DNA from: Sacculina carcini
Taxonomy: Eukaryota; Arthropoda; Thecostraca; Sacculinidae
DNA length: 64,000 bases
Direction of reading: 5' to 3'
Assembly (NCBI GenBank): GCA_916048095.2
Contig: OU696578.1
Coordinates: 74,501 to 138,500, forward strand
Shown here one piece after another: positions 40,481-55,264 of this stretch. Within the stretch, counting starts at the first letter, position 1; every line of letters begins with the position of its first letter. A program made the translations under genes and the position numbers. The notes under the pieces were generated by a model. The model was not told where the DNA came from and did no database searches. It saw only the letters and a program-made list of their open reading frames with translations.

Positions 40481-41667
40481 ACTTAAGTAACACTTAGGGT
40501 ACACTTAGGTAACACTTAGGGCACATTTAGGTAACACTTAGGGCACACTTAGGCAACACTTAGGGCATACTTAGGTAACACTTAGGGCACACTTAGGTAA
40601 CACTTAGGGCACACTTAGGTAACACTTAGGGCATACTTAGGTAACACTTAGGGCACACTTAGGTAACACTTAGGGCACACTTAGGTAACACTTAGGGTAC
40701 ACTTAGGTAACACTTAGGGCACACTTAGGTAACACTTAGGGCACACTTAGGCAACACTTAGGGCATACTTAGGCAACACTTAGGGCATACTTAGGTAACA
40801 CTTAGGGCACACTTAGGTAACACTTAGGGCACACTTAGGTAACACTTAGGGCACACTTAGGTAACACTTAGGGCACAATTAGGTAACACTTAGGTAACAC
40901 TTAGGTAACACTTAGGTAACACTTAGGTAACACTTAGGTAACACTTAGGGTACACTTAGGTAACACTTAGGGCACACTTAGGTAACACTTAGGGCACACT
41001 TAGGTAACACTTAGGGCATACTTAGGTAACACTTAGGGCACACTTAGGTAACACTTAGGGCACACTTAGGTAACACTTAGGGTACACTTAGGTAACACTT
41101 AGGGCACACTTAGGTAACACTTAGGGCACACTTAGGCAACACTTAGGGCATACTTAGGTAACACTTAGGGCACACTTAGGTAACACTTAGGGCACACTTA
41201 GGTAACACTTAGGGCACACTTAGGTAACACTTAGGGCACACTTAGGTAACACTTAGGGCACACTTAGGGCACACTTAGGTAACACTTAGGGCACACTTAG
41301 GGCACACTTAGGTAACACTTAGGGCACACTGAGGTAACACTTAGGGCACACTTAGGTAACACTTAGGTAACACTTGGGTAACGCTTAGGTAACACTTAGG
41401 TAACACTTAGGTAACACTTAGGTAACACTTAGGGTAAACTTAGGTACCACTTAGGGCACACTTAGGTAACACTTAGGGCACACTTAGGCAACACTTAGGG
41501 CATACTTAGGTAACACTTAGGGCACACTTAGGTAACACTTAGGGCACACTTAGGTAACACTTAGGGCACACTTAGGTAACACTTAGGGCACACTTAGGTA
41601 ACACTTAGGTAACACTTAGGTAACACTTAGGTAACACTTAGGGTACACTTAGGTAACACTTAGGGCA
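38030..41667 (+). repeat. Block pair partner, lag 6,050/5,830 bp
   Basis: Part of this stretch recurs from about 44,080 onward: ACTGAGG at 38,207 and 44,257, GGACAC at 38,661 and 44,711, AACGCTT at 39,490 and 45,540, all at a lag of 6,050 bp (550 units). Past the second AACGCTT (39,710) the lag is 5,830 bp (CACGTAGG at 40,041 and 45,871). The difference is exactly the extra 220-bp repeat carried here. The homology breaks near 40,480, where this copy has ACTTAAG. The stretch from there to 41,667 is further A/B/C satellite with an AACGCTT mark at 41,382 and a private GGGTAAAC unit at about 41,433. Confidence 0.75.
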
Positions 41668-42877
41668 CACTTAGGTAACACTTAGGGCACACTTAGGTAA
41701 CACTTAGGGCACACGTAGGTAACACTTAGGGCACACGTAGGTAACACTTAGGGCACACTTAGGTAACACTTAGGGCACACTTAGGTAACACTTAGGTAAC
41801 ACTTAGGGCACACGTAGGTAACACTTAGGGCACACTTAGGTAACACTTAGGGCACACTTAGGTAACACTTAGGTAACACTTAGGGCACACTTAGGTAACA
41901 CTTAGGGCACACTTAGGTAACACTTAGGGCACACTTAGGTAACACTTAGGGCACACTTAGGTAACACTTAGGGCACACTTAGGTAACACTTAGGGCACAC
42001 TTAGGTAACACTTAGGTAACACTTAGGTAACACTTAGGTAACACTTAGGTAACACTTAGGTAACACTTAGGTAACACTTAGGGTACACTTAGGTAACACT
42101 TAGGTAACACTTAGGTAACACTTAGGTAACACTTAGGTAACACTTAGGTAACACTTAGGGTACACTTAGGTAACACTTAGGGCACACTTAGGTAACACTT
42201 AGGGCACACTTAGGTAACACTTAGGGCATACTTAGGTAACACTTAGGGCACACTTAGGTAACACTTAGGGCACACTTAGGGCACACTTAGGTAACACTTA
42301 GGGCACACTTAGGTAACACTTAGGGCACACGTAGGTAACACTTAGGGCACACTTAGGTAACACTTAGGGCACACTTAGGTAACACTTTGGGCACACTTAG
42401 GTAACACTTAGGTAACACTTAGGGCACACTTAGGTAACACTTAGGGCACACTTAGGGCACACTTAGGTAACACTTAGGGCACACTGAGGTAACACTTAGG
42501 GCACACTTAGGTAACACTTAGGGCACACTTAGGTAACACTTAGGTAACACTTAGGGCACACTTGGGTAACACCTAGGGCACACTTAGGGCTCACTTAGGT
42601 AACACTTAGGGCACAATGAGGTAACACTTAGGGCACACTTAGGTAACACTTAGGGCACACTTAGGTAACACTTAGGGCACACTTAGGTAACACTTAGGGC
42701 ACACTTAGGTAACACTTAGGGCACACTTAGGTAACACTTAGGGCAAACTTAGGTAACACTTAGGGCACACTTAGGTAACACTTAGGGCACACTTAGGTAA
42801 CACTTAGGGCACACTTAGGTAACACTTAGGGCACACTTAGGTAACACTTAGGGCACACTTAGGTAACACTTAGGGCA
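41668..42877 (+). repeat. 1,210-bp (110-unit) tandem duplication, copy 1
   Basis: This segment and the next 1,210 bp look identical at every diagnostic site compared: CACGTAGG at 41,714 and 42,924, GGGTAC near 42,081 and 43,291, ACACTTTGG near 42,383 and 43,593, and CCTAGG at 42,572 and 43,782. The left limit is a C/T difference at 41,667 versus 42,877. It is among the freshest-looking duplications in the window. Confidence 0.9.
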
Positions 42878-44133
42878 TACTTAGGTAACACTTAGGGCAC
42901 ACTTAGGTAACACTTAGGGCACACGTAGGTAACACTTAGGGCACACGTAGGTAACACTTAGGGCACACTTAGGTAACACTTAGGGCACACTTAGGTAACA
43001 CTTAGGTAACACTTAGGGCACACGTAGGTAACACTTAGGGCACACTTAGGTAACACTTAGGGCACACTTAGGTAACACTTAGGTAACACTTAGGGCACAC
43101 TTAGGTAACACTTAGGGCACACTTAGGTAACACTTAGGGCACACTTAGGTAACACTTAGGGCACACTTAGGTAACACTTAGGGCACACTTAGGTAACACT
43201 TAGGGCACACTTAGGTAACACTTAGGTAACACTTAGGTAACACTTAGGTAACACTTAGGTAACACTTAGGTAACACTTAGGTAACACTTAGGGTACACTT
43301 AGGTAACACTTAGGTAACACTTAGGTAACACTTAGGTAACACTTAGGTAACACTTAGGTAACACTTAGGGTACACTTAGGTAACACTTAGGGCACACTTA
43401 GGTAACACTTAGGGCACACTTAGGTAACACTTAGGGCATACTTAGGTAACACTTAGGGCACACTTAGGTAACACTTAGGGCACACTTAGGGCACACTTAG
43501 GTAACACTTAGGGCACACTTAGGTAACACTTAGGGCACACGTAGGTAACACTTAGGGCACACTTAGGTAACACTTAGGGCACACTTAGGTAACACTTTGG
43601 GCACACTTAGGTAACACTTAGGTAACACTTAGGGCACACTTAGGTAACACTTAGGGCACACTTAGGGCACACTTAGGTAACACTTAGGGCACACTGAGGT
43701 AACACTTAGGGCACACTTAGGTAACACTTAGGGCACACTTAGGTAACACTTAGGTAACACTTAGGGCACACTTGGGTAACACCTAGGGCACACTTAGGGC
43801 TCACTTAGGTAACACTTAGGGCACAATGAGGTAACACTTAGGGCACACTTAGGTAACACTTAGGGCACACTTAGGTAACACTTAGGGCACACTTAGGTAA
43901 CACTTAGGGCACACTTAGGTAACACTTAGGGCACACTTAGGTAACACTTAGGGCAAACTTAGGTAACACTTAGGGCACACTTAGGTAACACTTAGGGCAC
44001 ACTTAGGTAACACTTAGGGCACACTTAGGTAACACTTAGGGCACACTTAGGTAACACTTAGGGCACACTTAGGTAACACTTAGGGCATACTTAGGTAACA
44101 CTTAGGGCACACTTAGGTAACACTTAGGGCACA
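42878..44133 (+). repeat. 1,210-bp tandem duplication, copy 2
   Basis: This is the second copy of the 110-unit segment. The match runs about 46 bp beyond one full period and ends near 44,133, where B-B replaces the CACGTAGG unit. No private substitution was seen inside the copy at the sites compared. Confidence 0.9.
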
Positions 44134-46500
44134 CTTAGGGCACACTTAGGTAACACTTAGGGCACACTTAGGTAACACTTAGGTAACACTTAGGGCATAC
44201 TTGGGTAACACTTAGGGCACACTTAGGGCACACTTAGGTAACACTTAGGGCACACTGAGGTAACACTTAGGTAACACTTAGGTAACACTTAAGTAACACT
44301 TAGGGTACACTTAGGTAACACTTAGGGCACATTTAGGTAACACTTAGGGCACACTTAGGCAACACTTAGGGCATACTTAGGTAACACTTAGGGCACACTT
44401 AGGTAACACTTAGGGCACACTTAGGTAACACTTAGGGCACACTTAGGTAACACTTAGGGCACACTTAGGTAACACTTAGGTAACACTTAGGTAACACTTA
44501 GGTAACACTTAGGTAACACTTAGGTAACACTTAGGGTACACTTAGGTAACACTTAGGGCACACTTAGGTAACACTTAGGGCACATTTAGGTAACACTTAG
44601 GGCACACTTAGGTAACACTTAGGGCACACTTAGGTAACACTTAGGTAACACTTAGGTAACACTTAGGTAACACTTAGGTAACACTTAGGGTACACTTAGG
44701 TAACACTTAGGACACACTTAGGTAACACTTAGGGCACACTTAGGTAACACTTAGGGCACACTTAGGTAACACTTAGGGCACACTTAGGGCACACTTAGGT
44801 AACACTTAGGTAACACTTAGGTAACACTTAGGTAACACTTAAGTAACACTTAGGGTACACTTAGGTAACACTTAGGGCACATTTAGGTAACACTTAGGGC
44901 ACACTTAGGCAACACTTAGGGCATACTTAGGTAACACTTAGGGCACACTTAGGTAACACTTAGGGCACATTTAGGTAACACTTAGGGCACACTTAGGTAA
45001 CACTTAGGGCACACTTAGGTAACACTTAGGTAACACTTAGGTAACACTTAGGTAACACTTAGGTAACACTTAGGTAACACTTAGGGTACACTTAGGTAAC
45101 ACTTAGGGCACACTTAGGTAACACTTAGGGCACACTTAGGTAACACTTAGGGCATACTTAGGTAACACTTAGGGCATACTTAGGTAACACTTAGGGCACA
45201 CTTAGGTAACACTTAGGGCACACTTAGGTAACACTTAGGGTACACTTAGGTAACACTTAGGGCACACTTAGGTAACACTTAGGGCACACTTAGGCAACAC
45301 TTAGGGCATACTTAGGTAACACTTAGGGCACACTTAGGTAACACTTAGGGCACACTTAGGTAACACTTAGGGCACACTTAGGTAACACTTAGGGCACACT
45401 TAGGTAACACTTAGGGCACACTTAGGGCACACTTAGGTAACACTTAGGGCACACTTAGGGCACACTTAGGTAACACTTAGGGCACACTGAGGTAACACTT
45501 AGGGCACACTTAGGTAACACTTAGGTAACACTTGGGTAACGCTTAGGTAACACTTAGGTAACACTTAGGTAACACTTAGGTAACACTTAGGGTACACTTA
45601 GGTACCACTTAGGGCACACTTAGGTAACACTTAGGGCACACTTAGGCAACACTTAGGGCATACTTAGGTAACACTTAGGGCACACTTAGGTAACACTTAG
45701 GGCACACTTAGGTAACACTTAGGGCACACTTAGGTAACACTTAGGGCACACTTAGGTAACACTTAGGTAACACTTAGGTAACACTTAGGTAACACTTAGG
45801 GTACACTTAGGTAACACTTAGGGCACACTTAGGTAACACTTAGGGCACACTTAGGTAACACTTAGGGCACACGTAGGTAACACTTAGGGCACACGTAGGT
45901 AACACTTAGGGCACACTTAGGTAACACTTAGGGCACACTTAGGTAACACTTAGGTAACACTTAGGGCACACGTAGGTAACACTTAGGGCACACTTAGGTA
46001 ACACTTAGGGCACACTTAGGTAACACTTAGGTAACACTTAGGGCACACTTAGGTAACACTTAGGGCACACTTAGGTAACACTTAGGGCACACTTAGGTAA
46101 CACTTAGGGCACACTTAGGTAACACTTAGGGCACACTTAGGTAACACTTAGGGCACACTTAGGTAACACTTAGGTAACACTTAGGTAACACTTAGGTAAC
46201 ACTTAGGTAACACTTAGGTAACACTTAGGTAACACTTAGGGTACACTTAGGTAACACTTAGGTAACACTTAGGTAACACTTAGGTAACACTTAGGTAACA
46301 CTTAGGTAACACTTAGGTAACACTTAGGGTACACTTAGGTAACACTTAGGGCACACTTAGGTAACACTTAGGGCACACTTAGGTAACACTTAGGGCATAC
46401 TTAGGTAACACTTAGGGCACACTTAGGTAACACTTAGGGCACACTTAGGGCACACTTAGGTAACACTTAGGGCACACTTAGGTAACACTTAGGGCACACG
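44134..46500 (+). repeat. Block pair partner, lag 6,050/5,830 bp (downstream copy)
   Basis: This stretch matches 38,084 onward. It has ACTGAGG at 44,257, ACTTAAG shortly after, GGACAC at 44,711, a single AACGCTT at 45,540 and CACGTAGG at 45,871. It lacks the second 220-bp unit of the upstream partner. It then runs on into a block with CCTAGG at 46,741. Confidence 0.75.
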
Positions 46501-47370
46501 TAGGTAACACTTAGGGCACACTTAGGTAACACTTAGGGCACACTTAGGTAACACTTTGGGCACACTTAGGTAACACTTAGGTAACACTTAGGGCACACTT
46601 AGGTAACACTTAGGGCACACTTAGGGCACACTTAGGTAACACTTAGGGCACACTGAGGTAACACTTAGGGCACACTTAGGTAACACTTAGGGCACACTTA
46701 GGTAACACTTAGGTAACACTTAGGGCACACTTGGGTAACACCTAGGGCACACTTAGGGCTCACTTAGGTAACACTTAGGGCACAATGAGGTAACACTTAG
46801 GGCACACTTAGGTAACACTTAGGGCACACTTAGGTAACACTTAGGGCACACTTAGGTAACACTTAGGGCACACTTAGGTAACACTTAGGGCACACTTAGG
46901 TAACACTTAGGGCAAACTTAGGTAACACTTAGGGCACACTTAGGTAACACTTAGGGCACACTTAGGTAACACTTAGGGCACACTTAGGTAACACTTAGGG
47001 CACACTTAGGTAACACTTAGGGCACACTTAGGTAACACTTAGGGCATACTTAGGTAACACTTAGGGCACACTTAGGTAACACTTAGGGCACACTTAGGGC
47101 ACACTTAGGTAACACTTAGGGCACACTTAGGTAACACTTAGGTAACACTTAGGGCATACTTGGGTAACACTTAGGGCACACTTAGGGCACACTTAGGTAA
47201 CACTTAGGGCACACTGAGGTAACACTTAGGTAACACTTAGGTAACACTTAGGTAACACTTAGGGTACACTTAGGTAACACTTAGGGCACATTTAGGTAAC
47301 ACTTAGGGCACACTTAGGCAACACTTAGGGCATACTTAGGTAACACTTAGGGCACACTTAGGTAACACTT
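46500..47370 (+). repeat. 2,200-bp-lag block in the right half, copy 1
   Basis: CCTAGG at 46,741 and 48,941 and ACTGAGG at 47,216 and 49,416 are each 2,200 bp apart. This copy has ACTTAGG at about 47,251 where its partner and the other related blocks have ACTTAAG, so it carries a private change. The homology ends near 47,377, where the partner has GCACATT. The 2,200-bp lag equals that of the unrelated-looking block at 2,675-7,120. Confidence 0.8.
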
Positions 47371-48699
47371 AGGGCACACTTAGGTAACACTTAGGGCACA
47401 CTTAGGTAACACTTAGGGCACACTTAGGTAACACTTAGGTAACACTTAGGTAACACTTAGGTAACACTTAGGTAACACTTAGGTAACACTTAGGGTACAC
47501 TTAGGTAACACTTAGGGCACACTTAGGTAACACTTAGGGCACATTTAGGTAACACTTAGGGCACACTTAGGTAACACTTAGGGCACACTTAGGTAACACT
47601 TAGGTAACACTTAGGTAACACTTAGGTAACACTTAGGTAACACTTAGGGTACACTTAGGTAACACTTAGGACACACTTAGGTAACACTTAGGGCACACTT
47701 AGGTAACACTTAGGGCACACTTAGGTAACACTTAGGGCACACTTAGGGCACACTTAGGTAACACTTAGGTAACACTTAGGTAACACTTAGGTAACACTTA
47801 AGTAACACTTAGGGTACACTTAGGTAACACTTAGGGCACATTTAGGTAACACTTAGGGCACACTTAGGCAACACTTAGGGCATACTTAGGTAACACTTAG
47901 GGCACACTTAGGTAACACTTAGGGCACATTTAGGTAACACTTAGGGCACACTTAGGTAACACTTAGGGCACACTTAGGTAACACTTAGGTAACACTTAGG
48001 TAACACTTAGGTAACACTTAGGTAACACTTAGGTAACACTTAGGGTACACTTAGGTAACACTTAGGGCACACTTAGGTAACACTTAGGGCACACTTAGGT
48101 AACACTTAGGGCACACTTAGGTAACACTTAGGGTACACTTAGGTAACACTTAGGGCACACTTAGGTAACACTTAGGGCACACTTAGGCAACACTTAGGGC
48201 ATACTTAGGCAACACTTAGGGCATACTTAGGTAACACTTAGGGCACACTTAGGTAACACTTAGGGCACACTTAGGTAACACTTAGGGCACACTTAGGTAA
48301 CACTTAGGGCACAATTAGGTAACACTTAGGTAACACTTAGGTAACACTTAGGTAACACTTAGGTAACACTTAGGTAACACTTAGGGTACACTTAGGTAAC
48401 ACTTAGGGCACACTTAGGTAACACTTAGGGCACACTTAGGTAACACTTAGGGCACACTTAGGTAACACTTAGGTAACACTTAGGTAACACTTAGGTAACA
48501 CTTAGGTAACACTTAGGTAACACTTAGGGTACACTTAGGTAACACTTAGGGCACACTTAGGTAACACTTAGGGCACACTTAGGTAACACTTAGGGCATAC
48601 TTAGGTAACACTTAGGGCACACTTAGGTAACACTTAGGGCACACTTAGGGCACACTTAGGTAACACTTAGGGCACACTTAGGTAACACTTAGGGCACAC

Positions 48700-49577
48700 G
48701 TAGGTAACACTTAGGGCACACTTAGGTAACACTTAGGGCACACTTAGGTAACACTTTGTGCACACTTAGGTAACACTTAGGTAACACTTAGGGCACACTT
48801 AGGTAACACTTAGGGCACACTTAGGGCACACTTAGGTAACACTTAGGGCACACTGAGGTAACACTTAGGGCACACTTAGGTAACACTTAGGGCACACTTA
48901 GGTAACACTTAGGTAACACTTAGGGCACACTTGGGTAACACCTAGGGCACACTTAGGGCTCACTTAGGTAACACTTAGGGCACAATGAGGTAACACTTAG
49001 GGCACACTTAGGTAACACTTAGGGCACACTTAGGTAACACTTAGGGCACACTTAGGTAACACTTAGGGCACACTTAGGTAACACTTAGGGCACACTTAGG
49101 TAACACTTAGGGCAAACTTAGGTAACACTTAGGGCACACTTAGGTAACACTTAGGGCACACTTAGGTAACACTTAGGGCACACTTAGGTAACACTTAGGG
49201 CACACTTAGGTAACACTTAGGGCACACTTAGGTAACACTTAGGGCATACTTAGGTAACACTTAGGGCACACTTAGGTAACACTTAGGGCACACTTAGGGC
49301 ACACTTAGGTAACACTTAGGGCACACTTAGGTAACACTTAGGTAACACTTAGGGCATACTTGGGTAACACTTAGGGCACACTTAGGGCACACTTAGGTAA
49401 CACTTAGGGCACACTGAGGTAACACTTAGGTAACACTTAGGTAACACTTAAGTAACACTTAGGGTACACTTAGGTAACACTTAGGGCACATTTAGGTAAC
49501 ACTTAGGGCACACTTAGGCAACACTTAGGGCATACTTAGGTAACACTTAGGGCACACTTAGGTAACACTTAGGGCAC
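48700..49577 (+). repeat. 2,200-bp-lag block in the right half, copy 2
   Basis: This is the partner of 46,500-47,377. It carries a private GTG in the unit starting near 48,753 (ACTTTGTGCAC), where the partner and all related copies have ACTTTGGGCAC. From ACTTAAG onward it also resembles the stretch from about 47,800 at a lag of 1,650 bp (150 units), so it is a junction of two related blocks. Confidence 0.78.
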
Positions 49578-52500
49578 ATTTAGGTAACACTTAGGGCACA
49601 CTTAGGTAACACTTAGGGCACACTTAGGTAACACTTAGGTAACACTTAGGTAACACTTAGGTAACACTTAGGTAACACTTAGGTAACACTTAGGGTACAC
49701 TTAGGTAACACTTAGGGCACACTTAGGTAACACTTAGGGCACACTTAGGTAACACTTAGGGCATACTTAGGTAACACTTAGGGCACACTTAGGTAACACT
49801 TAGGGCACACTTAGGTAACACTTAGGGTACACTTAGGTAACACTTAGGGCACACTTAGGTAACACTTAGGGCACACTTAGGCAACACTTAGGGCATACTT
49901 AGGCAACACTTAGGGCATACTTAGGTAACACTTAGGGCACACTTAGGTAACACTTAGGGCACACTTAGGTAACACTTAGGGCACACTTAGGTAACACTTA
50001 GGGCACAATTAGGTAACACTTAGGTAACACTTAGGTAACACTTAGGTAACACTTAGGTAACACTTAGGTAACACTTAGGGTACACTTAGGTAACACTTAG
50101 GGCACACTTAGGTAACACTTAGGGCACACTTAGGTAACACTTAGGGCATACTTAGGTAACACTTAGGGCACACTTAGGTAACACTTAGGGCACACTTAGG
50201 TAACACTTAGGGTACACTTAGGTAACACTTAGGGCACACTTAGGTAACACTTAGGGCACACTTAGGCAACACTTAGGGCATACTTAGGTAACACTTAGGG
50301 CACACTTAGGTAACACTTAGGGCACACTTAGGTAACACTTAGGGCACACTTAGGTAACACTTAGGGCACACTTAGGTAACACTTAGGGCACACTTAGGGC
50401 ACACTTAGGTAACACTTAGGGCACACTTAGGGCACACTTAGGTAACACTTAGGGCACACTGAGGTAACACTTAGGGCACACTTAGGTAACACTTAGGTAA
50501 CACTTGGGTAACGCTTAGGTAACACTTAGGTAACACTTAGGTAACACTTAGGTAACACTTAGGGTACACTTAGGTACCACTTAGGGCACACTTAGGTAAC
50601 ACTTAGGGCACACTTAGGCAACACTTAGGGCATACTTAGGTAACACTTAGGGCACACTTAGGTAACACTTAGGGCACACTTAGGTAACACTTAGGGCACA
50701 CTTAGGTAACACTTAGGGCACACTTAGGTAACACTTAGGTAACACTTAGGTAACACTTAGGTAACACTTAGGGTACACTTAGGTAACACTTAGGGCACAC
50801 TTAGGTAACACTTAGGGCACACTTAGGTAACACTTAGGTAACACTTAGGGCACACGTAGGTAACACTTAGGGCACACTTAGGTAACACTTAGGGCACACT
50901 TAGGTAACACTTAGGTAACACTTAGGGCACACTTAGGTAACACTTAGGGCACACTTAGGTAACACTTAGGGCACACTTAGGTAACACTTAGGGCACACTT
51001 AGGTAACACTTAGGGCACACTTAGGTAACACTTAGGGCACACTTAGGTAACACTTAGGTAACACTTAGGTAACACTTAGGTAACACTTAGGTAACACTTA
51101 GGTAACACTTAGGTAACACTTAGGGTACACTTAGGTAACACTTAGGTAACACTTAGGTAACACTTAGGTAACACTTAGGTAACACTTAGGTAACACTTAG
51201 GGTACACTTAGGTAACACTTAGGGCACACTTAGGTAACACTTAGGGCACACTTAGGTAACACTTAGGGCATACTTAGGTAACACTTAGGGCACACTTAGG
51301 TAACACTTAGGGCACACTTAGGGCACACTTAGGTAACACTTAGGGCACACTTAGGTAACACTTAGGGCACACGTAGGTAACACTTAGGGCACACTTAGGT
51401 AACACTTAGGGCACACTTAGGTAACACTTTGGGCACACTTAGGTAACACTTAGGTAACACTTAGGGCACACTTAGGTAACACTTAGGGCACACTTAGGGC
51501 ACACTTAGGTAACACTTAGGGCACACTGAGGTAACACTTAGGGCACACTTAGGTAACACTTAGGGCACACTTAGGTAACACTTAGGTAACACTTAGGGAA
51601 CACTTGGGTAACACCTAGGGCACACTTAGGGCTCACTTAGGTAACACTTAGGGCACAATGAGGTAACACTTAGGGCACACTTAGGTAACACTTAGGGCAC
51701 ACTTAGGTAACACTTAGGGCACACTTAGGTAACACTTAGGGCACACTTAGGTAACACTTAGGGCACACTTAGGTAACACTTAGGGCAAACTTAGGTAACA
51801 CTTAGGGCACACTTAGGTAACACTTAGGGCACACTTAGGTAACACTTAGGGCACACTTAGGTAACACTTAGGGCACACTTAGGTAACACTTAGGGCACAC
51901 TTAGGTAACACTTAGGGCATACTTAGGTAACACTTAGGGCACACTTAGGTAACACTTAGGGCACACTTAGGGCACACTTAGGTAACACTTAGGGCACACT
52001 TAGGTAACACTTAGGTAACACTTAGGGCATACTTGGGTAACACTTAGGGCACACTTAGGGCACACTTAGGTAACACTTAGGGCACACTGAGGTAACACTT
52101 AGGTAACACTTAGGTAACACTTAAGTAACACTTAGGGTACACTTAGGTAACACTTAGGGCACATTTAGGTAACACTTAGGGCACACTTAGGCAACACTTA
52201 GGGCATACTTAGGTAACACTTAGGGCACACTTAGGTAACACTTAGGGCACACTTAGGTAACACTTAGGGCACACTTAGGTAACACTTAGGGCACACTTAG
52301 GTAACACTTAGGTAACACTTAGGTAACACTTAGGTAACACTTAGGTAACACTTAGGTAACACTTAGGGTACACTTAGGTAACACTTAGGGTACACTTAGG
52401 TAACACTTAGGGCACACTTAGGTAACACTTAGGGCACACTTAGGTAACACTTAGGGCATACTTAGGTAACACTTAGGGCACACTTAGGTAACACTTAGGG

Positions 52501-55264
52501 CACACTTAGGTAACACTTAGGGTACACTTAGGTAACACTTAGGGCACACTTAGGTAACACTTAGGGCACACTTAGGTAACACTTAGGGCACACTTAGGGC
52601 ACACTTAGGTAACACTTAGGGCACACTGAGGTAACACTTAGGGCACACTTAGGTAACACTTAGGGCACACTTAGGTAACACTTAGGTAACACTTAGGGCA
52701 TACTTGGGTAACACTTAGGGCACACTTAGGGCACACTTAGGTAACACTTAGGGCACACTGAGGTAACACTTAGGGCACACTTAGGTAACACTTAGGGCAC
52801 ACTTAGGTAACACTTAAGGCACACTTAGGTAACACTTAGGGCACACTTAGGTAACACTTAGGGCATACTTAGGTAACACTTAGGGCACACTTAGGTAACA
52901 CTTAGGGCACACTTAGGTAACACTTAGGGCACACTTAGGTAACACTTAGGGCACACTTAGGTAACACTTAGGTAACACTTAGGTAACACTTAGGTAACAC
53001 TTAGGGTACACTTAGGTAACACTTAGGGCACACTTAGGTAACACTTAGGGCACACTTAGGTAACACTTAGGGCACACGTAGGTAACACTTAGGGCACACG
53101 TAGGTAACACTTAGGGCACACTTAGGTAACACTTAGGGCACACTTAGGTAACACTTAGGTAACACTTAGGGCACACGTAGGTAACACTTAGGGCACACTT
53201 AGGTAACACTTAGGTAACACTTAGGGCACACTTAGGTAACACTTAGGGCACACTTAGGTAACACTTAGGGCACACTTAGGTAACACTTAGGGCACACTTA
53301 GGTAACACTTAGGGCACACTTAGGTAACACTTAGGGCACACTTAGGGCACACTTAGGTAACACTTAGGGCACACTGAGGTAACACTTAGGGCACACTTAG
53401 GTAACACTTAGGTAACACTTGGGTAACGCTTAGGTAACACTTAGGTAACACTTAGGTAACACTTAGGTAACACTTAGGGTACACTTAGGTACCACTTAGG
53501 GCACACTTAGGTAACACTTAGGGCACACTTAGGCAACACTTAGGGCATACTTAGGTAACACTTAGAGCACACTTAGGTAACACTTAGGGCACACTTAGGT
53601 AACACTTAGGGCACACTTAGGTAACACTTAGGGCACACTTAGGTAACACTTAGGTAACACTTAGGTAACACTTAGGTAACACTTAGGGTACACTTAGGTA
53701 ACACTTAGGGCACACTTAGGTAACACTTAGGGCACACTTAGGTAACACTTAGGGCACACGTAGGTAACACTTAGGGCACACTTAGGGCACACTTAGGTAA
53801 CACTTAGGTAACACTTAGGGCACACGTAGGTAACACTTAGGGCACACTTAGGTAACACTTAGGGCACACTTAGGTAACACTTAGGTAACACTTAGGGCAC
53901 ACTTAGGTAACACTTAGGGCACACTTAGGTAACACTTAGGGCACACTTAGGTAACACTTAGGGCACACTTAGGTAACACTTAGGTCACACTTAGGTAACA
54001 CTTAGGGCATACTTAGGTAAAACTTAGGGCACACTTAGGTAACACTTAGGGCACACTTAGGGCACACTTAGGTAACACTTAGGGCACACTTAGGTAACAC
54101 TTAGGTAACACTTAGGTAACACTTAGGTAACACTTAGGGCACACTTAGGTAGCACTTGGGGCACACTTAGGTAACACTTAGGGCACACTTAGGTAACACT
54201 TAGGGCACACTTAGGTAGCACTTAGGGCACACTTAGGGCACACTTAGGGCACACTTAGGTAACACTTAGGGCACACTTAGGTAACACTTAGGGCACACTT
54301 AGGTAACACTTAGGGCACACTTAGGTAAAACTTAGGGCACACTTAGGTAACACTTAGGTAACACTTAGGTAACACTTAGGGCACACTTAGGTAACACTTA
54401 GGGCACACTTAGGTAACACTTAGGTAACACTTAGGTAACACTTAGGGCACACTTAGGGCACACTTAGGTAACACTTAGGGCACACTTAGGGCACACTTAG
54501 GTAACACTTAGGTAACACTTAGGTAACACTTAGGTAACACTTAAGTAACACTTAGGGTACACTTAGGTAACACTTAGGGCACATTTAGGTAACACTTAGG
54601 GCACACTTAGGCAACACTTAGGGCATACTTAGGTAACACTTAGGGCACACTTAGGTAACACTTAGGGCACATTTAGGTAACACTTAGGGCACACTTAGGT
54701 AACACTTAGGGCACACTTAGGTAACACTTAGGTAACACTTAGGTAACACTTAGGTAACACTTAGGTAACACTTAGGTAACACTTAGGGTACACTTAGGTA
54801 ACACTTAGGGCACACTTAGGTAACACTTAGGGCACACTTAGGTAACACTTAGGGCATACTTAGGTAACACTTAGGGCACACTTAGGTAACACTTAGGGCA
54901 CACTTAGGTAACACTTAGGGTACACTTAGGTAACACTTAGGGCACACTTAGGTAACACTTAGGGCACACTTAGGCAACACTTAGGGCATACTTAGGCAAC
55001 ACTTAGGGCATACTTAGGTAACACTTAGGGCACACTTAGGTAACACTTAGGGCACACTTAGGTAACACTTAGGGCACACTTAGGTAACACTTAGGGCACA
55101 ATTAGGTAACACTTAGGTAACACTTAGGTAACACTTAGGTAACACTTAGGTAACACTTAGGTAACACTTAGGGTACACTTAGGTAACACTTAGGGCACAC
55201 TTAGGTAACACTTAGGGCACACTTAGGTAACACTTAGGGCATACTTAGGTAACACTTAGGGCAC
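49578..55264 (+). repeat. Mosaic of related satellite blocks
   Basis: This stretch is continuous A/B/C satellite carrying the usual landmarks in the usual order: AACGCTT at 50,512 and 53,427, CCTAGG at 51,614, ACTGAGG at 52,089 and ACTTAAG at 54,543. CCTAGG at 51,614 and ACTGAGG at 52,089 are both 2,673 bp (243 units) from their previous occurrences. Private substitutions include GGGAAC near 51,597 and AGAGCAC near 53,565. No gene or non-satellite sequence is present. Confidence 0.85.
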
